A DNA stretch of 64,000 nucleotides from Pyrrhosoma nymphula (Eukaryota; Arthropoda; Insecta; Odonata; Coenagrionidae): assembly GCA_963573305.1 (NCBI GenBank), contig OY754334.1, positions 29,071,614-29,135,613 on the forward strand, in the 5' to 3' direction. The stretch's first letter is position 1; every line of letters starts with the position of its first letter. Made by a program: the position numbers and the translations under genes. Under the pieces are notes generated by a model, which was given only the letters and a program-made list of their open reading frames with translations, made no database searches and was not told the origin of the DNA. Positions 12,201 through 24,200 of this stretch are shown here, in pieces.

Positions 12201-15200
12201 GCTAACTAACTAAAAACCTAACAAAACATTACTCCTTAACTAACTAAATAACTGACAAAAAAATAGTTCGGAGATTCCTTTGCGCAAGAACTACGTTAAA
12301 AATAACGGTAGAGCTCCGTTTAAAATTTATAATTGTAGAGCTAAACATAAGGCAACATACTTACAACCCTCAATTTGCGAATTACATAAAGACTTATATT
12401 TGTTATCCCACTGCATCAACAAGCAACTGACCGTGGACACGTGGGTATTTACACCATTTTAAAACGTCGTTCGTAGCGAAAGGATTAAAAATAAAGGATA
12501 GGGACGTGTTGGGAGCATGTGGAAATATTACAATGTGTATGGTCAGATGAAGAAGTGGTTAACGATTTTTTGTATCTTTCGACCTCCCCCCTCCTAAACC
12601 TTCCATCCCAAAACGCCCATTGCTAATTAACCGACCGCGTGCGGGGGAAAAACTCTGCCTCTTAATCCTCCTCCTCAACTACAATGTTGCCATGGACCCT
12701 CCCCCTCGCTCACGCTCCTTCAGAACTATGGGGTTCCTCCCCTTTTCTCTTCCCTCACGCAAACCACGCGACAGGGGATCCCCTTACCCCAACCAAGAAA
12801 ATGCTTCTCTTCCACCCCTCCTCACTTCCCCTCCCGTCCCAAACAATTCAAAGCCTAGGTAAATGACCTGGCTGCTGGGATTTTTACGAACATGACGTCC
12901 AACGCGGAAACCCAAGTCATATTTTCAAAATAATGAAACCTTTTGGAATCACCAAGTGCAAGTGTTTCTTTTAAGTTACAATCGCTTCCACCAAGTCACG
13001 CCTGAGACCACGAATTATTTATCCCGAAACATATGATGCTACCGACGCAGATTACCCCCTCATGCAATGGCGCGCTTACGAATTGATTGTTGAAAATTCA
13101 TGCGTTTCTAATATAGCGTGACCAAGTGCCATGTTGCTATTCTAAAGCCCTGCTGGTTGGCGCACAGACATACACAAAAACGAAAAAAAATCAAGCAATA
13201 CTTACATAACCTCTTTCACTTACCTCCTGAGAAGTGTAAATACTGCACCTCAGAAAATCCCAACGGCTCATACTGAACCAGCCCTCGCGACTTACCTCTG
13301 AGCATGGTATTACTATGCCTCTGAGAACACATTTATTCGTTTGAAAATTAACGCACACACCAATTTTAAAAAAAGTCCAACAAACTACTCAGATCACATA
13401 CAAGCAAATTTTATTTTTTCTCTTAAAAAGACAAAAGCAGTAATTTTAAATTATTTCATTCAATTTTTTCCGGTAAAATAATTGTCCAAAGTCATTTGCC
13501 TCATGCATTTCTTCATTTCCTTGTTAGCTGCACGCTCAACCTGCCGCAGAATATTTAAGTTTTCCACACCCTCTTCTGAATTTAAGAACATTCTCTCTAA
13601 AACATCAATCGCGTTAACAACCTCGTTCCATTTTGGGCGCACTACTTCCACTTCAGAATCGGACACCTCGTTTTCTTCATCGCAAACCGCCTGTGTCTCC
13701 GAAAAAATGTCCGGATCATCATTATCGGAATGCACTACGAGATCTTCGTCTACATTCACGTAATCTTCAAAAGACACTCCATCTATATTTAAAGTATTGG
13801 CGACTTCACCCCAATCTTCTCTCTCGTTTAAGTCCGCATCTACATCTAGGATTTCGGTCTCTCCGAGGAATCCAGCTCTCCTGAAACAGTTAGAAATCGC
13901 ACTACTTTTTACTCCGTCCCAAGCAATGCATAGACGCTGAATGGCTTGAAGGATGTTCCATTTCAGGGCTTTAACATCTTGACCGTTTTCCATTCTTCCT
14001 AGAAGATATTCTATTAGATGACTCCTGTATGCCCTTTTAACGAGAGAAATAACTCCCTGGTCAAGTGGCTGAACTTTGCTCGAACAATTAGGAGGAAAGT
14101 AAATGACCTTTATATGCCTTAAGTTCAATTCATTAGTTTTGTGCGCGGTGCAGCAGTCAAGGAAAAGTATTATTTTTTTATTTTTTCCACCCATTATCGC
14201 ATCTAGGCTGACGAGCCATTTCCTAAATAATACTGAGGTCATCCATGCATTTTTGTTGTTATGATATCGGCACGGCAATTTCCTCACATTTTTGAAACAC
14301 CGAGGATTAGCAAATTTCCCTATTACAAAAGGCTTCAACTTCTCTGAGCCGTTGCTGTTGGCGCAGAATAGAACAGTGAATCTCTCCTTGCTTCTTTTAC
14401 CCCCGTGACAAGATTCACCCTTCACCGCCAAAGTGGAGTCAGGAAGAAGGTTGTAAAAAAATCCTGATTCGTCGGCATTGAAAATGTTTTCTGGGGCATA
14501 CCCAGCCACCAAGGAGGGCAATTTGGACTTCCACTCTTCCACCGCAGCCACGTCGACTGCCGCTTACTCCCCGCATACCTTAAGAGTAGTTAGATTCCAA
14601 CGTCGCTTAAATTTTTCAAGCCATCCATTGGAAGCCTGGAAGTCATCTATCCCTAACTTCAGGGCTATGGTTTTCGCCTGACTTTGCAGAAGGGGTCCGG
14701 AAATGGGGACGTTCGAACTTCTCACTCTCGTAAACCACTCGTTGACTCTTGTGTCTAATTCATCATGCTTGCAAGGTCGGAACCTCTTTCTTCCCGGGCC
14801 GAATTCTTTCACATTTTCCAATTTATTCCTGTTGGTTACAATGGTGGACAGAGAGGATGCAGGAATCCCAAATCTCTTTGCTACTTCCACTTTTTTCTCT
14901 CCTCTGTCGACCGCTTCCAAAATCTGCAATTTTTTCTCAACGGAGAGTTGTTGACGTTTTTTGGTAGTATCGGCCATTGCTCTGTCAAGGAAGAATTAAA
15001 AATATCAGTGGAATAATGAATTTCTAAGGAATGGTAAGAAAAAGATGATCAGTAAATTTCTTTTAATACCTTGATGACAGTTGCTGTTGTTGGAATCAAA
15101 ACCTTGCAGGGAGTATCCCTTCAGATAGGGACAGAGGTACTCGACTTACAAGGAAATCGCTAGCTTTCTCAGATTCTAAAATAAAAAATGTAAATAGGGA

Positions 15201-18200
15201 GTAAGTACCTGGCCCCAAGGATTAATATTTATTAACCAGAGACAAAAAACATATTAAGGAGTTAGTTAAGTGAGAAGTGAATTATCTAAGAAAACGTATG
15301 CTTTCACTCTTACCTGTCTTCCAAAGGGTTATCATTCAATCCTCATGAATAGATGGTACGTGGATCTTCAATATCTTGATGCTAGAGTTGCAAGAAAGTG
15401 CGGCTCTGAAATTCTTCTCGCTCTGTCCCTGAGTTCCAGAGAGTAATGGGAACACCGAAGACAATCAATATTGTAGGTATAATGGTCTCAAACACACGGA
15501 GCACTAGCAGGGCAACTGAACGGCATCCCAGAGTTATACTGAGACGGTAGTAAAATATTCATGGAATGGAGGGGCGGAAAAGGCTCCCCTAGATTTGTTA
15601 AACCAATTACGTGAGTTATTTCTCGATTTGGTTACAGATGTCAAATTAGGGGAACATCGAATCCGGGAAAAGCTAATTAGCAGGCAACCAGAGCTCGCTC
15701 ATAAAACTCTCGTGGGGTAAACATTTGGGAAATAGCCAGCCAAGCTAATCGTAAATTGTATTAGTTAAAAGAGTATATAATTGGCTAGTGTGATGATAAA
15801 GTTAGAGAAATAAGCTTCTTCTCCCTTGTTAGACCCCAATTGGAATACGCTGCCAGTAGTTGGATTCATTAATGAGGTCGGCTTAAAAACCGAGTTAGAA
15901 CACGTACAGCGGAGATCGGCAAGGTATGTTAGAGGTCGTTATGATAATCTCCTTAGTGTTACTGACCTTTTGCAGCAACTGGTATGGGAATCGTTTTCAG
16001 ACTGACAATTAAAATTTAGACTTAATTTGTTGTTTAAGTTCCAAACCAATTTGTTTTTTGGCGAATTTTTATAACATTTTACGAAATCCGACATGCTACG
16101 GTAGATCAAATTACGAGAATAAAATTAGGGAAGTAGACCGCAGAACAGACATTTAAAATTTCATTTTTCCTACGACCGAAAAGAGATCATCACCCCTGCG
16201 GGTAGGGGGATGGAAAATACTCCCGCAGTATCCCTGCTTGCCGTAAGAGGCGACTAAAAGGTTTTTCTATGGATGCTCAACTCTTTAGTTGTCTAACAGC
16301 AGGAAGAAGGCATAAAAAAGTGCACTCTGAGAGTCCGCATCGCTGGCTGAAGGCGCGTAAGCCTTGTTATAATGTGATATTAATAAAACTTTCTATGAAC
16401 TATTCCTTAGGTAATGTTTTCAAAACTACTAGGAGCGTAATACTGAATTCAAGACAAAGTCAACCGTGTCACGCCCATGCCCCTGCGAGCCGTACTAACG
16501 GAGATAAATTTTTTCCGCAAAATTAACTACAGCACTATAACAAATACAGTTTCTAACAGAAACTTTCAAAAAACACTAACAAAGGTTGAGGAAATATTGT
16601 GTTAAAATCTGACGACGATTGAACCAAGAGTAATTCTACAGTAATCCAGCAAAGTTCGACATTCCTGCTAGAGGCTCAAAAACGGGACTCTTTATTCATC
16701 TCGCGCGAGAAAGAGCATTTCGGAAAAAAATGATCAAAATAGTTTTACAACCATTCAACGGAAAATAAAACGGAATGCGTGTCAGCGTTTGTTTCATCAC
16801 AATCGGCCCCGGCATTCTCTAAATATTCGGCCTCAAACTCAGGGTCGCATAATTTTTATGCCGAGAATTGGGATGGATTTAATGCGCTTTTTGTAGTGCT
16901 ACAAACAAAGATTTTCGTCTGATAATAAGTAAAAAAGTTACAAAAGTAGGACCTCGCGAAAACTAAAAGCTTTGATAGCATTATCTCGGAACCTCCTCGC
17001 CACCAACAGCATACGAAGAAAGTCAAATTAAAAATATTTAAAAAATGTGTTAAAAATCTCCTGCCAAGACCTAACATCCGGGAATCGCTGCTTTTGATAC
17101 ATTCGCTGCCGAGTGATCCATAAGGGGCTCGACAGCAATGATAACTTCTACGATGCGATGCAAATGACAACTTGCAGCGGTAAATATGTAGTAAATTTCG
17201 TAATACGTTTTAACAGAAACGTATTAATGCTGCTGCACATCGCAAAGTTATGAGCTGAAGGATGGAGTACAAGTTTCGCAATCAGGCCATTCATTGGGAT
17301 CCTACTGAGAGCTACATTTGCAACGGAAAAAATCACCCGAACATAGTCACTGTGAAGAGAAACGCCGAACATTATTCCAATTTCGATGGTAATATTACCT
17401 ATAAATGCAGGAAAAAAATATTACTGGCAACACAGTTTGTTCAAAAGAGGTAACTTCCATGTTTGGTCCCATGCGCGGACTTCGTTCCACGGAGGTTTCG
17501 TAATTATAGAGGTTCGTTAAGGGAGGTTTTTTTGCATGCATTGTATATGGGAATGTCCCGGGACCGGAGCCATGACTTTGTAATAGGGAGTTTTTCGAAA
17601 TATGGAGGTTCGAAATAGGGAGGTTTTACTGTATTATGTGAATATATGTACAGTGAAACCTCTACCTAACGAACTCCAGATAAACAAAGAACTCCGATGA
17701 ACGAACAAATGCTATTGGTCCCGCCAAATTCCTATTTAAATGCATTGGTAAATACCTCTAATGAACGAACTCCTGCTCTACGAAAACTCCCGATAAACGA
17801 AATCAAAGATTAGCCCTGTATTATAATACTTACCTCTTCATAACGTATTTAAAAAAAAAAAAATGTCAAATGTTGACTTTCATATCGCGCTCGAAAATTT
17901 CTTTAGCATACTTGAAACACATCTAACGCAATGAAATCCAGTTCAGTGGTCATTTACGTTGTGCGCATTCATAAATATTTTTATTGCTGTAATAACATTA
18001 TTTTTTTGAATTTGAACGTTTCAAATGTGATAATTGTTTTTTTCGCTCGCCGCCATCTTGAAAATAATTCTCGAAAAAAAGTAGCTGGCGGAACGAAAAG
18101 TAACATATATCGTGCTGTATTTACGGAGCAGTTCTCAAAAACCTTGAATGCACCGCAGATGTGACCGTGTTAAGTTAGAGTTCTTGAAATTGGCGGCAAA

Positions 18201-21200
18201 AGAAACTACTATCATTAATTCTAGCGTGTTTGTGATGCATTGGGCGGGAAGTTAAGGCCAGTTTACGATTGGCGTCAACGCGTACTTCACCCTCGAGCTG
18301 AATACGCAGGTTCCAACCCACTACTACAATTATCACAGCAGTTACGAGTTGATAATACTCATACTCGTCCATGTTCTCGCTCTTTTGTAGATAGTAAACA
18401 AATCAACACATGTTGGCGCTCGGCTGCATGTAAACATCTGCATCCAAGCAAAGATGAATGCAGGCGACCAATGGTTACCGACGCACATTCTAGTTGACGG
18501 CGATCGTAACAGGATGGCGCAAACGCGAAAACAATTCATGGTTAAAGTTTGACGTTCATGCCAACTATACATCGGCCTTTAGAAATCGCAGTAAATGGTA
18601 TTATTAGCAGGACTTGCTGAAAGACCTGCTCGTTGTTGTTCCACGGTTTTTTAGGAGGCAAGGGAGCAGTAAGGATAAAAATATGCAATCCTCTGTGGAA
18701 ATTTTACCTTTGATTGAGTTCTTCATACCAAATTCCCTGAAAATCAAGGTACAAGAAGTGGATTATTTCCCTGGAGTGATGCAACACGCAAAGCACCTCC
18801 AACAAACGAACTCCCGATTAACGAACTGGAAAATTATCGGTCCCTTGAATTTCGTTTAGTAGAGGTTTTACTGTATTTGATTATGACGTGCCTTATATCT
18901 ATGCATACAAATGTATCAGATCTCCGGGCATATAAAGATTTATTATTATTACCACCAGACTAAATGGTTGACTTGTAACAATTTGTGCAATAATAATATC
19001 CTAATACACCTTTAAATATAACAAATAAATATATATATATTACCACCCTTGACAAGGTCATTTTAGCCATTGCTCCATTCCCTACCGTGTTAACGACCCA
19101 TAAATATTTAAAATAATTGCCTTAAAAATATTATTTATTGAAGTAATGATGATAAGAGAACAATATATGAAAATTTAAACAATAAATACCTTGAAAAATA
19201 AAGTAAAAAAAGCTCCCGTGGTTGGGGATCAAACTCGGGACCTTCACTTTTGCAGTCAACCGCCTTATCCACTGGGCCACCGCCACCATATTGGTATTGG
19301 CATTCTTCAGAGCTTACATACAGCAACATGCTATTTTATGATTTTTAAATGTTTTTTTTTTCTCAAAAATTTACGAGAGGCATCGCTTCAGCATATTGAA
19401 TTAATAACCATGAACTACCGAATCAGGAACTTTGAGCTTGATTGGCCACCCGACGGTCGTGTATTCCCCTTTTATTTATCTTCCCTATCAGGAATTACAC
19501 TCAATAATTTACATCACCAATTACTTTGATTGCATATTGAATCCATTTCAATTCATTAGCATAATTTCTCCCAGCATGATCCATTCGCTCAAGTTAAAAT
19601 TAGAGAAATTTAAGCAGACTGTGTTTGATACAAAACAATACTTATGAACATAATAGAGGCCATTAGGCAAACCCAAGTATATATCAATTTTTTATAAAAC
19701 ATATATAATATCCACAGTTTCAGCAACTCAACAGCACACTTAAAACGTTTATGAATTAAGAATTTTGCCACTTTGATGCATTTGGCAATTATAGCCGATT
19801 AAGTCAAACTAGAAAATCAAAGCTCATTTACAGGGAAATTGTAATTGAATAAAAAAAAGATTTATTGCTTCTGGTTGCGAATTATGTACCTGGTGGTCAA
19901 CTCAATTTAATATGAAGATTTAAAGTCATGATCTGACTAGAGAAATTATATTTTTCCTAAAAACTACAAAATGAGAGCTGCAAACTAAACCTCAGTTGAA
20001 TAAATTCCAGTAAGTATTAAGAAACACACTTCAGTCAAGTGTTTTCTTAACAAGGTTACCTTTCAACATTTTCTTTGAATACCATACATTCTCGTGTACC
20101 ACGCGCCCCCGTGTAAGGTACCACCTTGTTTTTGGGCAACGGGTTTTGGGAAAAAAATATTTTTGAAAAAAATTGGAAAAAATACTATGATATACAGTGG
20201 AAGCTGTGTTCAGCGAGGGCTCTCGGGACCTGAAAAATCACTCACTAAATGGAGCTCTCATTAATACCAAAATGATTAAATAATCATTTCACAGGCGATT
20301 CCTACAAATAAAATGCTTATTTAGCCATTTTTGCGGGAATTTTTGGTGAGTGGCGATAACATTCTATTGAGATAGCTATTAAAAATCATGTTTTTGAACA
20401 CTTGCATTCCTTATGATCGCATTCACTTTCAATGACATCAAATTCCATGTTAGATGTCATGCACTGGAATATAAAACGTTGAATTTTGACACTTCGTGAC
20501 ATGTGTACTGTACTGCGCATTGCTATAAATTGTTATTGTCCGGATGTTTGGGTGCGTCGCGGCAGCAAGTAATGGCAATGCAACTGACTATACACGGCAA
20601 ACATTTCAGAACCAAGAAAATATTTCATTCCTCCTACCTCTCTAAAAAGTGAATAAAAACGGATATATGGTTCGGAGAAAGTTTTATTCATTAAAATTTG
20701 CAAAAATGCTAGATAACTACATGACCAAGATATTACCTTCGGGAATTTAGTTCCACGCAAACACAGGGCTGCTATATTCTCCGGTTAAAAGGTGGAAATA
20801 AAGGAGAGTACTTCAACACCTGTAAGATCGCCTCAGAGAACAGCTGACTTTGGCTTGTCGGAATCATAAGAGCCCATATCACCAGCATTTACAATTATTA
20901 AAGCATATAATAGTTATCCATTGTCCTTGGCAGTAATAATTGTGCGTGGAATACTATCTGGAAACATAATTGTTACAAGCAAGTCCAAACATAACAGTTG
21001 TAAGATCCGAAACTTCCTAAATGAATTCCATCAAGATACGCGTAATATCCTCTACCGTACTTCCATCTAGTGGTAGTATCGGGAACTTGTTGATAGTGAA
21101 TACCGTGATTAATACTGACTACGCTCCCTGCTGTGAGATAGACATATGATTTATAGTACATACCTTTCGTGCACATCGAAATGAATCATCTTTGACCTTT

Positions 21201-24200
21201 TTTCATTATATATACTCTTTGAAACAATTACAAAATACAATAGAATACATAGACTACTTAAAATACAGGGCTTCAAGTTGTTTAAACAACTTGATTACCC
21301 CTTGATCCAAGGGCTGCAGAACACTCGTCGTGTTAGGCGGCAATAAGATGATTTTCACATTTCTAAGTTCAATTTGTGGATGGGCAGGGCAATTGTCAAT
21401 GAACAATACTACTTTTCTATTTTTCCCGCCAATCCTTGCATCGAACGCGCGTAACCATTGCGAGAATAAATTTGATCTCATCCAAGCATTTTTATTCGAT
21501 TCGTATGTGCATGGTAATGTTTTAATTCCCTTGAAGCATCGAGGATGAGCGGATTTCGCCACTACGAATGGTATTACCTTGTCAGAGCCATCCATATTCG
21601 CACACAAAAGAACAGTCACCCGCTCTTTACTTTTTTTCATTACTCTGCAAGGGTCCCCTCAAGTGGCTAGAGTTTTGTCTGGAAGGAGGTTATAGAATAG
21701 ACCTGTCTTGTCCGCATTGTAAATATCACATGGGCTGTAATTCTTCATATAACTTTGTAGGACAGGAGTCCAGCCCTCCACAGCACTAACATCGACACTC
21801 GCGGAATCCCTGGATAATTTATGAAGAGATATTCCCTTCCTGTGCTTAAAGCCAGCAAACCAGTCAATGGAACATTTAAAATTGTCAATACTGAGCCTCT
21901 CACTCAGATACTCCGTTTTTGCCTTCATCAATGGGCCACTTATCGGAATGCCGGCTGCTCTCTGCTGGCAAAACCACGAGAAAAGGGCAGATTCTAACTG
22001 CAGGTGTTTCCCTGCTTGCAAATGTTTCTGGCTCCTTGGTCATCCTTCTTGAAGCACTGCCGCACGAATTTTCTCCTTATTCTTCAAAATGGTGAATAAG
22101 GTCGAGGAAGATATGCCCAATCGCCTCCCAATCACGCTTTTAGACCCCTCGCCACTTTCGCATCCATTAATAATTTGTAATTTAGTTTTCAGATCCAACG
22201 ACTTTAGTTTCCCAGCCATGATGTTGCAATAGTCGCACTGAACTTAATAAAAGCGGGAGCGTGGGAGAATGACAAAAGAACAATGAAATGCACGAACTTA
22301 CGAGAAATTAAAGTGTGCATACGGGCATGCCGTGAATGTCCGAAATGAACATTTGACCGTCAAATTGTTCGGGAAAAAATACTGCTAGCCATATAAATCC
22401 AATGACAGAAGATATGAGCACAAGTTTTTGCACATTTGTCGAGATTGAAGGAGACATTTACCGCTCGTAATAGTAAAAGCCCCAGTGGAGGCTGGTTGTT
22501 GTCCTTGCTAATACCAATTTACTTTACATGCAAATCATAGGGTTTTAAATTGTTCTTTGGCCAACCCTCGCAAATTAGAGATTCTCGTTATATGCCCCTC
22601 ACGCTATATGGAGCTTCTACTGTACTTCATGGGAAAAGTTACAACATATTCTGATTCCAATTGAACAGTATTCTGTTTTTTACATAAAATCAGTAGAACA
22701 ATAGATCAAAATAAAAAATTTAATGATACAGCATCAATGTTCTTTATCATGACTATGGCCGCCATTAACAGGAAAGCAACATTAATGATCGCCTTGAAAA
22801 TGCACCTTCGGAGGATGCAATTAGTATTGATTTCAAATTCAAACAAGGCGAAAAAGGCAAAGAATATGTTGAAAACAAAGAAGATTTGATACTAACTATT
22901 AATTTTCGTCAGTGCTACAATTGTTGCTAGCAGAACTCTCTTCATCCTCACCACTGTCACAAATCATACTATCACCACATTTGTTGGAAATGCAGCATTT
23001 CTTAAAATTCCAAACGATCAAGTCCTCTTTAGTTAAATTCCATGAGATAATAATCCATTGATATATCTGAACTATACCGGCCTTCTTTTCCTGTTTATTC
23101 ATCCTGTCAGTGTTGTTTCATGAATGGCACTTACCATCCATTCTAAATACAACCTCTTCAGATAAGACTTGAAGGGACGATTGATGTAAATATAGAGTGG
23201 TTGAAACAAAGAATTTAATCCTCATTTAATTATCACTTGCTCAGTTTCCCTCTTTCGTAAGTCGTTTCTTCACGTCTTCCTTACGATGGCCACGAAAACT
23301 GCCCCGAAGTTACATACTATGGAGTTGAAGAAGGGCACCTGGATGACGTTCCAACACACACTTAATCCAGTCCAGAACAAGATAATTATTCATCCAACCC
23401 TTTTCTTGCACTTTACCACAATTCCTGCTGGGAAATTAATATTTTTGGGAGAGTTTTCAGTTTAAATATTACGCATTGCGGAAGCTTCTTTCCAGCCACC
23501 AATATTGTTAGCATGAGGGTACAACGTTGTTTCTCTGCACCAGCTGTACGCACTTGAACTGTTTTTGTTCCAGCATCATTCACTGGAGTATCATATGGCA
23601 TTTTAAAGTAAACAAGTGTCTAATCTGATTCCCAATTCGCCCTGACATATAGGAATACATATTTCTAAGGTTGATGACGTAGGTACCTCTAAAATCTCAC
23701 CAGCTTTTCTTCATATAATTCAGGCAAGTGTTGCAATATAATTGATTTCCTTCTTATTATCATTCCTATTAAAAATCTCAGCATCCAATCCCTACTACCC
23801 TTAAATTCATCGAAGTTTACACTAAGCTATCTCACTATCTGCACGGCTTTCAACTGGCACATTTCCGTCGTCAATGAAAACACAAATTGGCACCCGTCTC
23901 TAATATACGCTGAAAGTTGATCTTCAATGCCATTATATTTTGTAGATTTCCCTCTAAATACTATCTGCTTACTGTTACTGTAAGAAGTTCTCTTTTTTCT
24001 TCCACCAGTCTCGTACGCAAGACTCCAGCTCATCATATTTAGGTCCAGCGGCCAGATTGCCGATATCTTCCGCTTCTCATATAATCTCTAGTTTCTCGTG
24101 AACAATGAATAAACATAGTCTTTTATCTCTGATCATTTTGATAAATTTCACTAAAGAAACAATGAATTAACTGTTTCAATTGATGGTTTCTAAGCCTTGT

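Larger units (their letters stand above)
8923..17631. mobile_element. Tigger-type element, 8.7 kb, with near-intact transposase
   Basis: The ends are inverted repeats starting CAGTAAAACCTCCCTAT, flanked by TA on both sides (8921-8922 and 17632-17633), as for pogo/Tigger elements. The transposase lies on the minus strand at 13460-14977. At 8.7 kb it is far longer than a usual Tigger (about 2.5 kb). The extra length includes a LINE fragment (15730-16050) and a repeat D copy (11690-11884). Confidence 0.75.

Noticed and set aside
13482..14967. Plus-strand ORFs opposite the Tigger transposase
   Set aside because: They lie antisense to a clearly recognisable reading frame and have no motifs of their own.
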